Notes under the pieces: model-generated
Seen by the model: only the letters and a program-made list of their open reading frames with translations
Told to the model about the DNA's origin: nothing
Database searches by the model: none
Part shown: positions 14,645-24,690 of the stretch, piece after piece
Position numbering within the stretch: the first letter of the stretch is position 1
Layout of the letters: each line of letters opens with the position of its first letter
Program-made: the position numbers and the translations under genes
Source: an uncultured Methylobacillus sp.
GTDB taxonomy: Bacteria; Pseudomonadota; Gammaproteobacteria; Burkholderiales; Methylophilaceae
Length of the DNA: 31,042 nucleotides
Assembly (NCBI GenBank): GCA_946478965.1
Contig: CAMLDQ010000022.1
Coordinates: 1 to 31,042, forward strand
Reading direction: 5' to 3'

Positions 14645-15443
14645 CGGGCTCCTCCTCGGTAAAGGCAAATGCGCCATAGCCGACAACGCGCTGTTTGTCG
14701 CCGGCGGTGTCGCCCGAATTGCGCAGGTCGAGCATATATGGGTGCAGGCCGTGGTGGCGGGCTGCCAGCAGCAGGCCATTGACCGGCGTGCCGCCGCACG
14801 CCTGCTGATGGGAAATCGGTTGGCGCAGATCGAGAATGGCACGCGCCGTCGCTTCGTCGGTTTGGCGTGCGAGCGGGTAGGGCAGGTAGTGGGACAGGTC
14901 GGAACTGATCACAATCAGCGTTTCCGGACCGCCCCACAGGATTTCCAGCACTTCGGCGACCTCTTCCGCACTCGCCATGCCTACTGCCAGCGGCAGTAGC
15001 TTGAAGTCCGGCAGTAGAGTTTGCAGGAATGGCAGATGCACTTCCAGTGAATGCTCCTGTGCGTGCGCCGAGGGGCTGACGGTGACCTGCGGAAGAGCGG
15101 CGATCAGGTCGATGGCGGCGTGATCGACAGCGACTTCGCCGAGAGGCGTTGCAAACGCATCCACCCCCGGAAGGGCAAGGCCGCGTACTGCGACGCGGTG
15201 GGTCGGGCCGAGCAATACCACGCGGCGGACGCGGGCAGCGAATGGCCTGATCAGAGCATAAGCGCTGGCGGCGATGGGGCCGGAATAGATATAGCCCGCA
15301 TGCGGGGCAATCAAGGCTTTGGGCGTCAGGTGCGGTACATTCGGCTCCGCTGCGGCGATCAGTGCGCCGACATCCTCTGCCAGGGCAGTGGTGTCGCCAG
15401 GGTAGAACATGCCGGCAACGGCGGCAGGTCGGGTCGTATGCAT
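14634..15443 (-). CDS. amrB: Memo-family protein of the AmmeMemoRadiSam system
   Basis: A 269-residue Memo protein, related to LigB-type extradiol dioxygenases. Candidate metal or active-site residues are visible as His48 (ALIAPHAGYIYSGP), His82 (LLGPTHRV), the pair His131/His136 (EHSLEVHLPFLQ), His185 (SSDLSHY) and Cys215 (ACGGTPVNGLL). The start region AVAGMFYPGD is typical. It heads a tight three-gene operon (Memo, AMMECR1, radical SAM). The ribosome binding site AAGGA lies inside the 3' arm of a hairpin described separately, so translation of the operon's first gene may be gated. It is divergent from ispD with an 79-bp gap. The joint function of the trio, thought to be a conserved modification pathway, remains uncertain. 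Confidence 0.94.
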   Translation of the reverse strand: MHTTRPAAVAGMFYPGDTTALAEDVGALIAAAEPNVPHLTPKALIAPHAGYIYSGPIAASAYALIRPFAARVRRVVLLGPTHRVAVRGLALPGVDAFATPLGEVAVDHAAIDLIAALPQVTVSPSAHAQEHSLEVHLPFLQTLLPDFKLLPLAVGMASAEEVAEVLEILWGGPETLIVISSDLSHYLPYPLARQTDEATARAILDLRQPISHQQACGGTPVNGLLLAARHHGLHPYMLDLRNSGDTAGDKQRVVGYGAFAFTEEEPDER

Positions 15444-15450
15444 GACAATT

Positions 15451-15474
15451 CCTTATTAGAGCCTGCTAATAAGG
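15451..15474 (-). promoter_or_regulatory. Hairpin covering the ribosome binding site of the Memo gene
   Basis: Read leftward, CCTTATTAG, loop CAGGCT and CTAATAAGG form a perfect 9-bp hairpin. The Shine-Dalgarno AAGGA overlaps the 3' arm, seven bases before the ATG at 15443, so folding would hide it. The stem is AU-rich and so of moderate stability. As DNA it is also a possible operator dyad. Confidence 0.6.
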
Positions 15475-15522
15475 TAGGGGCTGCGCCGCAGGAATCAAGG
15501 GCCGGCATGCTATGATTTTGTC

Positions 15523-16215
15523 ATGCCTGAATATTATGTCCTCATTCCCGCCGCAGGAAGCGGCAGCCGGATGGGCGCGGAATCGCCCAAGCAATATCTG
15601 CCGCTGTTGGGCAGGCCTCTCATTCATCATACGCTCTCCGTTTTCTGCGGTCATCCTGCCATCGCACGGGTATTTGTCGTGCTGAGTCCGGATGATAATT
15701 ATTGGACCGAGTATGATTTTTCCAGTTTCGAAGACAGGCTCGAAGTCCTGCGCTGCGGCGGTGCCACGCGTGCCGAGACGGTGCTGAACGGGTTGCGTGC
15801 CGCGGCCGGCGTGAATGAAGGGGATTGGGTGCTGGTGCACGATGCCGCACGTCCTTGCCTGTCCAGCGAACTGCTGGATCGGCTGCTCATGGAACTGGGG
15901 CGGGATCCGGTCGGTGGACTGCTTGCCGTACCGGTGGCGGACACGTTGAAGCGCGAGGGCGAACCGGGACGCGTCGGTTATACCGAGCCGCGTGCAGGGC
16001 TATGGCGTGCGCAGACGCCGCAGATGTTTCGCTACGGGCTATTGCAGCAGGCGCTGCTGGCGAGCGGTACGAAAGTGCCGACCGATGAGGCGCAAGCGGT
16101 CGAGCTGCTCGGGTATGCACCCAAACTGGTCATGGGCGATGGCCACAACCTCAAGGTAACCTATCCGGAAGACCTTGTAATGGCTGAACTGATATTGAAA
16201 GAGAACGGAAACTGA
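15523..16215 (+). CDS. ispD: 2-C-methyl-D-erythritol 4-phosphate cytidylyltransferase
   Basis: Third enzyme of the MEP isoprenoid pathway, forming CDP-methylerythritol from CTP and MEP; 230 residues, normal length. The nucleotide-binding start [20 protein letters not shown] (residues 7-26) holds the conserved Gly-rich loop, Arg16 and the Lys of [17 protein letters not shown] and [15 protein letters not shown], then the end motif [15 protein letters not shown], are standard. The start codon is set by the conserved N-terminus but lacks a Shine-Dalgarno sequence; a TATGAT box ends only six bases upstream. ispF follows two bases after its stop codon, so the two are one operon, as in many betaproteobacteria. 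Confidence 0.96.
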   Translation: MPEYYVLIPAAGSGSRMGAESPKQYLPLLGRPLIHHTLSVFCGHPAIARVFVVLSPDDNYWTEYDFSSFEDRLEVLRCGGATRAETVLNGLRAAAGVNEGDWVLVHDAARPCLSSELLDRLLMELGRDPVGGLLAVPVADTLKREGEPGRVGYTEPRAGLWRAQTPQMFRYGLLQQALLASGTKVPTDEAQAVELLGYAPKLVMGDGHNLKVTYPEDLVMAELILKENGN

Positions 16216-16217
16216 AC

Positions 16218-16691
16218 ATGCGAATCGGTCACGGTTTCGATGTACACCCGCTGGTGGCGGGGCGAAAGTGCATTATCGGCGGGGTGGATATCCCCTTTGA
16301 AAGAGGGCTGGACGGGCATTCCGATGCCGATGTGCTGCTACATGCGATTTGCGATGCCTTGCTGGGAGCGGCGGCACTGGGCGATATCGGCAAGCATTTT
16401 CCCAATACCGATCCGCGCTTTCGCGGGATCGATTCGCGCGCCCTGCTGCGTCACGTCTCGGCTTTGCTGAAGGAAAAGGGATACGGGGTAGTGAATCTCG
16501 ATGCGACCGTAATCGCTGAGGCACCCAAACTGATGAAGCATATCCCGGCGATGTGCGCCAATATCGCGGAAGATATTGGCGTGCCGTTCGACTGCGTCAG
16601 TGTCAAGGCGACCACTTCCGAGCGGCTCGGGTTTACCGGACGCGGCGAAGGGATTGCGGCGGAAGCGGTATGTTTGATCGAGAAGGTCTGA
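16218..16691 (+). CDS. ispF: 2-C-methyl-D-erythritol 2,4-cyclodiphosphate synthase
   Basis: Fifth enzyme of the MEP pathway, a homotrimer that cyclises CDP-ME 2-phosphate to MEcPP with release of CMP; 157 residues. Zinc ligands Asp8, His10 and His42 are all present (HGFDVHPL and [16 protein letters not shown]). [13 protein letters not shown], the strand around [14 protein letters not shown] and the C-terminal [20 protein letters not shown] complete the active site. It is read directly after ispD with a two-base gap and converges with the GGDEF-EAL gene 27 bp later. Confidence 0.97.
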   Translation: MRIGHGFDVHPLVAGRKCIIGGVDIPFERGLDGHSDADVLLHAICDALLGAAALGDIGKHFPNTDPRFRGIDSRALLRHVSALLKEKGYGVVNLDATVIAEAPKLMKHIPAMCANIAEDIGVPFDCVSVKATTSERLGFTGRGEGIAAEAVCLIEKV

Positions 16692-16718
16692 AAAGGGAAC
16701 GATAAGCAGTGGCTGCCT

Positions 16719-18959
16719 TCATAGCAGCCGCTCGAATTCTTCTGCCGTGACGGGTTTGGAATAGAGGTAGCCCTGCGCGTAGTCGCAGCCGATTTCTTGC
16801 AGGATATCCCGCTGCAGCTCCGTTTCAACGCCTTCGGCGATCACCTTGAGCTCCAGTTTGTGGGCCATGACGACAATGGCTTCGCAGAGGGCGAAATCGG
16901 GTGAATCCGGGGTCAGGTTCTGGACGAAGGACTGATCGATCTTGAGGAAATCGATATCGAATTTCTTCAGATAGGCGAGCGAAGAATAGCCGGTGCCGAA
17001 ATCGTCGATGGCAACCTGGATGCCCGCATCGCGGAATTTGAGCAGGGTTGCGGTGATGTCCTCGTCCGCGTGCAGGAGTAGGCCTTCGGTGATTTCCACT
17101 ACGATGGCGTTGCCAGTCAAACCGATCTCCTCCAGTTTTTCCAGCCAATGCCCGTGTCCCTTTCCTTCGGCGCGAAACTGCACCGGCGACTTGTTGATGC
17201 TGATCTGGAAGGCGGGAGAGTAGGTTTCCTGCCAGCGCTTGACTTGCATGGCCGCCCGATCGAACACAAGATCGCCCAGTTCGTTGATAACCCCGGTGTC
17301 TTCCGCGACCGGGATGAATGTCGCCGGACTGATGAAGCCATGCTGCGGGTGTTGCCAGCGCAGCAGTGCCTCGGCTTTGTGTATTTTCCCTGTGGCTAGG
17401 TCCACGATAGGCTGGTAATGGACGGCGAACTCCCCGTTGGCAAGCGCGTGGCGCATGTCGTTCACCAGCCGCATGCGTGCTTGGGCAATTTCTTGCATCG
17501 TGCTGGTGAAATAGTTGAAGCGATTGCGCCCGCTGCTCTTGGCTGCATACAGCGCCTGGTCCGCATTCTTGATCAGATTCTCGATATCCGATGTGTCGTC
17601 GGGAAATATGGTGATGCCGATGCTGGCGCCGACGTAGACCTGCTCGGCACCCAGTTGGAACGGAAGCGAGATGGATTCCAGCAGATGGCGTGCGATGCGA
17701 TCGATATCGCCCATGTCGCTGAACTCCGGCAGAATGACCGTGAACTCGTCACCTCCCAGGCGGGCCACGGTATCGGATTCGCGTACGCAATTACGGATGC
17801 GTCGTCCGGCTTCGGCCAGCAGTTCGTCGCCCATTTGGTGGCCCAAGGTATCGTTGATTTCCTTGAAATGGTCGAGATCGATGAACATCAATGCAATACG
17901 CTCACCGTGGCGCTGGGCTTTCTTGATTTCCTGATCCAGTCGGTCACGGAACAGGCGCCGGTTCGGCAGGTGCGTCAGGCTGTCGTAGTTTGCCTGGGTC
18001 CAGATGAGTTCATCCGCTTGTTTTTTCTCGGTGATGTCGATGTGTGTGCCTGCCATATGGGTGGCACGTCCGGTTGGATCTCGGCGGGTTACCCTGCCGC
18101 GACTCAGTACCCAGATGTAGTCGCCATTCTTGCAGAGGATGCGGAATTCCGCGGAAAACTGGCTGTGTACGCTGTCCAGATGGTGCTTGATTGCATTCTG
18201 CAGTTCGGGTAGATCGTCAGGGTGGACTGCCTGCATCAGTTTTTCATGGCGGTTCTCAAATGCATTGTCGGCGTGGCCGAGCATTTCCAGAAAACGTTTC
18301 GAATAATCCAGTCTGTCGGCGGCGATGTCCCAGTCCCAAATGGCATCGCCGGCTCCTTCCAGCGCGAGACGCCAGCGCTCTTCACTCATGCGCAGCGCTT
18401 CCTGTTCTTGCAGGCGCATGCGCTGTTCCTCCTTGTACTGCTCGTAGTGGCTATAGATAAAGTATTGGGTAGTCAGGTATAAATTTACCGTCAGCAAATC
18501 AACCCAAGAGAAGCCGGTATCGATACCAGGGACAAACTGCGTCGAATTCAGCAGAACTAGGGTTGTGATCAGCCAGAGCAATCCGCTGCGCCGCCCTTTG
18601 AGAAAAAAAGCGGATGCCATGAAAAGGAAAAAAACGGAAATCCGGGTGATGTTCTGTGGCGCCAGCAGGTAAATGGCAAAGAACAGGAGGAAGAATACCG
18701 TGAGTGAGATGTTCGTAATCCAGTCGATCTGGTAGGCGGAGCGGTGCAGCCAATAGAGCATGAGGATGGAAAACAGGGTGAAACCGAAGTCCACCATGCC
18801 GAGCGTGACGCTTTCCTGCCAGCGAATAAACCCCATACCGAAGGTTACCAGCGTGGCGATAATGAACATTTTTCTTAGGAACGCTACTTTGGCCGAAGAG
18901 TCGCTTTGTTGCGATACGGCCAAATATTCCTGAGAGGAGGAATGCTGCGGGGTGGTCAT
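16719..18959 (-). CDS. Membrane-anchored PAS-GGDEF-EAL cyclic-di-GMP protein
   Basis: A 746-residue signalling protein. About six hydrophobic segments fill residues 30-170 and form a membrane sensor of unrecognised type. A short coiled segment leads to a PAS domain with PAC end (about 192-315, ending THIDITEKKQ). The GGDEF domain follows, with intact RLGGDEF at 400-406 and an inhibitory-site RESD at 393-396, so cyclase activity with product feedback is plausible. The EAL domain has AEALLRW (528-534), the DDFGTGYSSL loop (651-660), KIDQSFV and EGVET, so phosphodiesterase activity is also plausible. Both halves look catalytically competent and the net direction cannot be told. No Shine-Dalgarno is evident before the ATG, and a TATAAA-like box lies within 15 bp of it. 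It lies downstream of smr on the same strand (78-bp gap). Confidence 0.95.
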   Translation of the reverse strand: MTTPQHSSSQEYLAVSQQSDSSAKVAFLRKMFIIATLVTFGMGFIRWQESVTLGMVDFGFTLFSILMLYWLHRSAYQIDWITNISLTVFFLLFFAIYLLAPQNITRISVFFLFMASAFFLKGRRSGLLWLITTLVLLNSTQFVPGIDTGFSWVDLLTVNLYLTTQYFIYSHYEQYKEEQRMRLQEQEALRMSEERWRLALEGAGDAIWDWDIAADRLDYSKRFLEMLGHADNAFENRHEKLMQAVHPDDLPELQNAIKHHLDSVHSQFSAEFRILCKNGDYIWVLSRGRVTRRDPTGRATHMAGTHIDITEKKQADELIWTQANYDSLTHLPNRRLFRDRLDQEIKKAQRHGERIALMFIDLDHFKEINDTLGHQMGDELLAEAGRRIRNCVRESDTVARLGGDEFTVILPEFSDMGDIDRIARHLLESISLPFQLGAEQVYVGASIGITIFPDDTSDIENLIKNADQALYAAKSSGRNRFNYFTSTMQEIAQARMRLVNDMRHALANGEFAVHYQPIVDLATGKIHKAEALLRWQHPQHGFISPATFIPVAEDTGVINELGDLVFDRAAMQVKRWQETYSPAFQISINKSPVQFRAEGKGHGHWLEKLEEIGLTGNAIVVEITEGLLLHADEDITATLLKFRDAGIQVAIDDFGTGYSSLAYLKKFDIDFLKIDQSFVQNLTPDSPDFALCEAIVVMAHKLELKVIAEGVETELQRDILQEIGCDYAQGYLYSKPVTAEEFERLL

Positions 18960-19037
18960 GGTTTTTTTATAATGTAGCGCTCGATTACCGCTTGAATACT
19001 GCCATATATTTTGTACAGGGCCAATGCAAAGCCGCGT

Positions 19038-19583
19038 TTACAGGGCTTTCAGCAGTACTACCAACGCACCGCTGCCGCCGTCGACATCGCGCGCCTGGCA
19101 ATAGGCGATCACTTCGTCGCGCTGCATGAGCCAGCTTCTTAGCTTGTGCTTCAGGATCGGTTCGCGGTTTTTCGACCCCAGCCCTTTGCCGTGAATGATG
19201 CGTATGCAACGGGCGCCGCGCTTGCGGCACTCTGCCAGGAATTGCACGACATAAAGCCTGGCTTCGTCGGAGCGTAGGCCATGCAAATCCAGTTGTTCCT
19301 GGATGACCCAGTGCCCGCGGCGCAACTTGCGCAGGATGTCGGGGGAGTGGCCTTCGCGCAGGTACAGCAACTCCTCGCCGCTTTCCAGTTCGTGCGCGGG
19401 AATGTAGTGATCGGACAGCGAGTCGGCAAGCGCCTGGTACTCATCTCGCATGAACTGGGTCGGAATCGGGCGCGGTTTCTTTGCGGCGTGCTGGACGCGT
19501 GCCGGCTGTTTCAGCGGGCGCGCATCCTTGATCGCCTCGCGGAACAGTTCGCTGTCGTCTTCAGGTTCGTTCGCCACGGTCAT
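19038..19583 (-). CDS. Smr-domain protein
   Basis: A 181-residue protein with a C-terminal Smr domain, related to the nuclease-like domain of MutS2 and to stand-alone Smr proteins such as YdaA/SmrA and SmrB of gammaproteobacteria. Key motifs are LDLHGLRSDEARLYV (98-112) and IRIIHGKGLGSKN (127-139). The N-terminal part, with SELFREAIKDARPLK, is charged and probably flexible, as in SmrB-like proteins that cleave mRNA in collided ribosomes; which subgroup this belongs to I cannot say. The family-typical N-terminus requires the ATG at 19583, yet that codon directly follows the T-run of the trxB terminator and has no ribosome binding site. No membrane segments. Confidence 0.9.
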   Translation of the reverse strand: MTVANEPEDDSELFREAIKDARPLKQPARVQHAAKKPRPIPTQFMRDEYQALADSLSDHYIPAHELESGEELLYLREGHSPDILRKLRRGHWVIQEQLDLHGLRSDEARLYVVQFLAECRKRGARCIRIIHGKGLGSKNREPILKHKLRSWLMQRDEVIAYCQARDVDGGSGALVVLLKAL

Positions 19584-19632
19584 AAAAAAAGCGCACAGGG
19601 AGATGCGGTTATTTTCGCATTTCCCTGTGCGC
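19584..19632 (-). terminator. Strong rho-independent terminator of trxB
   Basis: Read leftward, an 11-bp GC-rich stem with 5-bp extension (arms 19622-19632 and 19591-19601, inner arms 19616-19620 and 19603-19607, one mismatch between them) is followed by seven T residues at 19590-19584. It lies just downstream of the trxB stop codon and directly touches the smr start codon. Confidence 0.9.
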
Positions 19633-19654
19633 TCTGTGTAGCGCTTGTGAAGTC

Positions 19655-20632
<978 letters not shown>

Positions 20633-20634
20633 CT

Positions 20635-20672
20635 AAAAACGGTTGCGCCGCCACGCAATATAACGCGGCGGC
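20635..20672 (-). terminator. Possible terminator of dps
   Basis: Read leftward, GCCGCCGCG (20672-20664) pairs with CGTGGCGGC (20655-20647), including one G-U pair, around an 8-base loop; five T residues follow at 20639-20635 after a gap of seven bases. The delayed T-run makes this a weaker candidate. It lies between dps and trxB. Confidence 0.45.
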
Positions 20673-20731
20673 GGCTATGAACAGAATTCTACCAGCTTGG
20701 TTTGCAGGTCGGACGAGATCGAGTTTACCGC

Positions 20732-21208
20732 TTAGTTTTCCAGCAGGCTGCGCAACATCCAGGCGGTCTTTTCATGCACCTGCAGGCGCTGGGTAAGCAG
20801 GTCTGCGGTCGGTTCGTCACTGGCCTTTTCCACGATAGGGAACAGGCCGCGTGCGGTACGGGCGACGGTTTCGTTGCCTTCGACCAGCAGGCGGATCATG
20901 TCCTGCGCCTTCGGTACGCCGTCGGTTTCCTTGATCGCCGTCAGTTTTGCGAATTCGGTGTAGTTGCCCGGCGCTGCGAAGCCCAGGGCGCGAATACGCT
21001 CGGCGATCGGGTCGGTTGCCAGCCATAGCTCGTTGTACTGCTCCATGAACATGATATGCAATGTCTGGAACATCGGGCCGGTAACGTTCCAATGGAAATT
21101 ATGGGTTTTCAGGTAGAGCGTGAATGTGTCCGCTAAAAGACGCGAAAGCCCTTCCGCGATTTTTTTGCGGTCTTTGGCAGAAATGCCGATGTCGATAGCG
21201 ATACTCAT
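20732..21208 (-). CDS. dps: Dps-family DNA-binding/ferritin-like protein
   Basis: A 158-residue four-helix mini-ferritin that stores iron using hydrogen peroxide and shields DNA; expected as a dodecamer. The signature [18 protein letters not shown] (residues 34-51) and [11 protein letters not shown] (66-76) give ferroxidase ligands His39, His51, Asp66 and Glu70. Four residues after His51, where an acidic ligand is usual, this protein has Met55 followed by Glu56. The ATG has CGGAGG five bases upstream. It is on the same strand as oxyR just upstream, which fits peroxide control, though no full OxyR box was recognised. A candidate promoter is TTGGAG, 18 bp, TAAAGT just upstream. Confidence 0.94.
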   Translation of the reverse strand: MSIAIDIGISAKDRKKIAEGLSRLLADTFTLYLKTHNFHWNVTGPMFQTLHIMFMEQYNELWLATDPIAERIRALGFAAPGNYTEFAKLTAIKETDGVPKAQDMIRLLVEGNETVARTARGLFPIVEKASDEPTADLLTQRLQVHEKTAWMLRSLLEN

Positions 21209-21297
21209 GTTTACCTCCGAGGATTGGTTGTTGAGTAATACTTTAGCGGAGTCGCGCCGATAGCTCCAATTGACTATTTAAAAATTGTTAATAGAAA

Positions 21298-22224
21298 TTA
21301 TCGATCAATCCATTCCACACAAGGGCTTTTGGCCTGGCGGATTGCCTCCATCAGCACCTGTATGGCCTGAGGACGAGTGAAGCTTTTGCGCCACACCAGT
21401 GCCACGCGTCGCTTGGGCGTAGGTTGGGTAAACGGGATCATGCGCAGCATCGTGCTGTCTTCCCGGGTTGCATTGGAGGCGGTGCAGGGCAGAATGGTCA
21501 TGCCAACGCCGGAGGCCACCATGTAGCGTATCGTTTCGAGCGAACTGCCCTCCAGCGTTTGTTGCATACCGCTCGCGGAAGTTCCACGCGCCAATGCAGG
21601 GCACACTTGCAGCACCTGGTCGCGGAAGCAGTTGCCGGCGCCCAGCAACAGCACCGGTTCGTTGCCCAGTTCTTCCGGCGGAACCGCATTTCTGTCCCGC
21701 CAGGCGTGATCCAGCGGAACGGCAACCTGAAACGGCTCATCATAGAGGGGGTGGATCACCATGCCGGGTTCTTCGAACGGCAAGGAAAGAATGGCAACAT
21801 CCAGCTTGCCTTGCTTGAGCTGCTCGCGAAGCCCCGCCGTGTAGCTTTCCTGGATCAGCAAATGCATGTTGGGCGCCATTTCGCGCAGCACCGGCAGTAT
21901 GGCCGGCAGCAAGTAGGGGCCAATGGTATAGATAGCGCCGAGACGTAGCGGATGCGCCAGCGGATCGCCGCTCTGCTGCGCGATGGTCTTGATTGCCGCT
22001 GCATTTTCGAGCGTGCGTGCAGCCTGCGTCACGATCTCTTCGCCGACTGGGGTGAGCGTGATTTCATTGGAGCCGCGCTCGAAAATGGTGACACCCAGCT
22101 CTTCCTCGATCTTCTTGATACCGACGCTCAGGGTGGGCTGACTGACGAAACAGGCCTGTGCAGCACGGCCAAAATGACGTTCGCGGGCCACGGCAACGAT
22201 ATAGCGAAGTTCGGTTAATGTCAT
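21298..22224 (-). CDS. oxyR: LysR-type hydrogen peroxide sensor OxyR
   Basis: A 308-residue LysR-family regulator. The N-terminal winged helix MTLTELRYIVAVARERHFGR and FVSQPTLSVGIKKIEEELG is close to OxyR. The sensing pair is present at exactly the E. coli numbering, Cys199 and Cys208, in AGNCFRDQVLQVCPAL, so peroxide should form a disulfide that activates it. It activates peroxide-defence genes such as katG, ahpC, dps and trxB in relatives; dps and trxB follow immediately here. It is divergent from ftsK with a 71-bp gap. The identity is firm given the two cysteines and the DNA-binding domain. Confidence 0.95.
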   Translation of the reverse strand: MTLTELRYIVAVARERHFGRAAQACFVSQPTLSVGIKKIEEELGVTIFERGSNEITLTPVGEEIVTQAARTLENAAAIKTIAQQSGDPLAHPLRLGAIYTIGPYLLPAILPVLREMAPNMHLLIQESYTAGLREQLKQGKLDVAILSLPFEEPGMVIHPLYDEPFQVAVPLDHAWRDRNAVPPEELGNEPVLLLGAGNCFRDQVLQVCPALARGTSASGMQQTLEGSSLETIRYMVASGVGMTILPCTASNATREDSTMLRMIPFTQPTPKRRVALVWRKSFTRPQAIQVLMEAIRQAKSPCVEWIDR

Positions 22225-22295
22225 ATGAGTGGTTTCGCCATCGGTAAAGTTGGGTAAAATCCAATTTTACGCGGATATCGCCGAATCTCGACAGC

Positions 22296-24593
22296 ATGTT
22301 CTTCCAGAAAAAAACGTCCTCTGCCTCTTCGCGGCGCACAGCCGTTCCAGAAAAAACAGCGGGACTTTTGCGCGAGGCCTGGTGGCTGCTATTGGTCGTC
22401 TGCGGAGCCTATCTCACGACGATTCTGTTTACCTATAGCCGCGACGATCCGGGTTGGTCTCACAGTGGCAGTGACGGTGCCCTGATTCATAATGCTGGCG
22501 GCGTAGTTGGTGCTTGGCTGGCCGATATGCTGCTTTACCTGTTTGGATTTTCTGCCTGGTGGCTGGCTGTGTTCGCGTTTTATGCGATGCGGCTGGTGTA
22601 TCTGCGCCTGGAAAACCAGGGCCTGGGCGAGCGGCCGGTGCTATTGTTCAACGGCCTTGGTTTTGTGCTGATGCTGGTGGCTTCGAGCGCGCTCGAAGCC
22701 GGGCATTTCGCGGTTCTGGATGTGGCGCTGCCGTTGCAGCCTGGCGGCATGCTGGGCAATGTTGTGGATGGCATCGCGCGCGGCATGCTGGGGTTCGCCG
22801 GTTCGACCATGTTGCTATTGCTGGCATTGGCAACCGGCTTCAGCCTGTTCACCGGATGGTCATGGCTGACGATCACCGAGCGCTTCGGTACAGCGCTTGA
22901 AACGACCTATTTCTTCCTGCGGAATAGCTGGAGCGACTGGCAGGACCGGCGTGCCGGCAAGGTGGCGGAGCAGCTGCGCGAGGAGTACGTGGAGAGTGAA
23001 CGCAAGCGTACCGAGGACCGTCCGCCGGTCCAGATCGAGGCTCCTGTGCTGGAAGTGCCGAAAAGCGACCGGGTCGAGCGCGAACGCCAGGTACCGCTGT
23101 TCCAGACGATGCCGGATTCCCCTTTGCCACCCCTGCATCTGCTGGACGAGCCGGCTGGCGAGGTCGAGGTGCAAAGTGCCGAAACGCTGGAATTCACCTC
23201 GCGCCTGATCGAGCGCAAGCTGATGGACTTCAATATCGAGGTCAAGGTGACCTCGGCGCTGCCGGGGCCGGTGATCACGCGCTACGAATTCGAGCCGGCC
23301 GCCGGCGTGAAAGGCAGCCAGATCACCAATCTCGCCAAGGATCTGGCGCGTGCGTTGTCGGTGGTCAGCATCCGTGTGGTGGAAACCATTCCTGGCAAGA
23401 GCTGCATGGCAATCGAAATTCCCAATCCCAAGCGGCAGGTGGTGCATCTCTCTGAAATTCTCGGTTCCCGGGTCTATGCCGAAATGGGATCGCCGCTCTC
23501 GATTGCCATGGGCAAGGACATTTCCGGCAAGCCTGTAGTGGCCGATCTTGCCAAGATGCCGCACGTGCTGGTCGCGGGGACAACCGGTTCCGGCAAATCG
23601 GTGGCGATCAACGCGATGATCCTCTCCCTGGTGTACAAGGCGGATGCCAGCAAGGTGCGCCTGATTCTGGTCGACCCCAAGATGCTGGAGCTCTCCGTTT
23701 ACGAGGGCATCCCCCATCTGCTCGCGCCGGTGGTGACCGACATGCGCCAGGCGGCCAGTGCGCTCAACTGGTGCGTGGCGGAAATGGAAAAACGCTATCG
23801 CCTGATGTCGACGCTCGGCGTGCGCAATCTGGCCGGCTACAACCAGAAGGTGATCGACGCGGAAAAGTCCGGCATTAAACTCACCAATCCTTTTACGATT
23901 ACGCCGGATAATCCCGAGCCGCTGGAAGAGCTGCCGCTGATCGTGGTCGTCATCGACGAGCTGGCCGACATGATGATGGTGGTCGGCAAGAAGGTTGAGG
24001 AACTGATTGCGCGCCTGGCGCAGAAAGCCCGTGCCTCGGGGATTCATCTGGTCCTCGCTACGCAGCGCCCCTCAGTGGACGTGATTACCGGCCTGATCAA
24101 GGCGAACATTCCGACCCGTGTTGCCTTCCAGGTGTCGAGCAAGATTGATTCGCGCACGATTCTGGATGCGATGGGCGCCGAGTCGCTGCTGGGGCAGGGC
24201 GACATGCTCTATCAGCCGCCAGGCACCGGCTATCCGCAACGGGTGCACGGGGCGTTCGTCAGCGACCAGGAAGTGCATCGGGTAGTGGAATATCTGAAGA
24301 GCCTGGGCGAGCCCGACTATGTCGAAGGGATACTGACCGGCGAATCCGAACTGAACGAAGGCGGCGAGGGCGGCATGGCGGGCGAAGGTGGCGGAGAAGC
24401 CGATCCGCTCTACGATCAGGCTGTCGCCATCGTGCTGAAGTCGCGCCGTGCTTCGATTTCCGCGGTGCAGCGTCACCTGCGCATCGGCTACAACCGCGCT
24501 GCGCGCCTGATCGAGGAAATGGAACGTGCCGGCATTGTTTCCGCCATGCAGTCCAATGGCAACCGCGAAGTGCTGGCCCCCTCGGGGGAGTGA
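22296..24593 (+). CDS. ftsK: DNA translocase FtsK
   Basis: Septal DNA pump of 765 residues that clears and aligns chromosome ends during division and activates XerCD at dif. The N-terminus has four membrane segments (about residues 25-190). The linker is short, about residues 200-290, much shorter than in E. coli. The RecA-like motor has Walker [16 protein letters not shown] at about 428-442, [18 protein letters not shown], Walker [16 protein letters not shown] and [15 protein letters not shown]. The gamma winged helix that reads KOPS is at the C-terminus ([20 protein letters not shown] followed by [10 protein letters not shown]). The ribosome binding site is weak. lolA follows on the same strand, the usual order in betaproteobacteria. 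Confidence 0.97.
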   Translation: MFFQKKTSSASSRRTAVPEKTAGLLREAWWLLLVVCGAYLTTILFTYSRDDPGWSHSGSDGALIHNAGGVVGAWLADMLLYLFGFSAWWLAVFAFYAMRLVYLRLENQGLGERPVLLFNGLGFVLMLVASSALEAGHFAVLDVALPLQPGGMLGNVVDGIARGMLGFAGSTMLLLLALATGFSLFTGWSWLTITERFGTALETTYFFLRNSWSDWQDRRAGKVAEQLREEYVESERKRTEDRPPVQIEAPVLEVPKSDRVERERQVPLFQTMPDSPLPPLHLLDEPAGEVEVQSAETLEFTSRLIERKLMDFNIEVKVTSALPGPVITRYEFEPAAGVKGSQITNLAKDLARALSVVSIRVVETIPGKSCMAIEIPNPKRQVVHLSEILGSRVYAEMGSPLSIAMGKDISGKPVVADLAKMPHVLVAGTTGSGKSVAINAMILSLVYKADASKVRLILVDPKMLELSVYEGIPHLLAPVVTDMRQAASALNWCVAEMEKRYRLMSTLGVRNLAGYNQKVIDAEKSGIKLTNPFTITPDNPEPLEELPLIVVVIDELADMMMVVGKKVEELIARLAQKARASGIHLVLATQRPSVDVITGLIKANIPTRVAFQVSSKIDSRTILDAMGAESLLGQGDMLYQPPGTGYPQRVHGAFVSDQEVHRVVEYLKSLGEPDYVEGILTGESELNEGGEGGMAGEGGGEADPLYDQAVAIVLKSRRASISAVQRHLRIGYNRAARLIEEMERAGIVSAMQSNGNREVLAPSGE

Positions 24594-24690
24594 TGACCAT
24601 GCCTTCTTCATTCTCCCTGGGGACGGCCTCGATCTGAACCAGACTAGCGAACGTTTGTCCTACCACGTCCCTCATTAATATAGGTAATCC

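Noticed and set aside
14645..14842. 66-residue N-terminal extension of AMMECR1
   Set aside because: It is an alternative-frame reading of the Memo gene; the GAGGAGGAG site fixes the start at 14644.
21235..21297. Possible OxyR box upstream of dps (several ATAG/CTAT tetranucleotides)
   Set aside because: The tetramers are spaced about 10 and 13 bases apart, not the N7 spacing of the OxyR consensus, so I do not call a site.
22860..24047. Long open frame (395 codons) on the minus strand inside ftsK
   Set aside because: Antisense shadow of the FtsK motor domain, rich in His, Gln and Arg with no recognisable domain.
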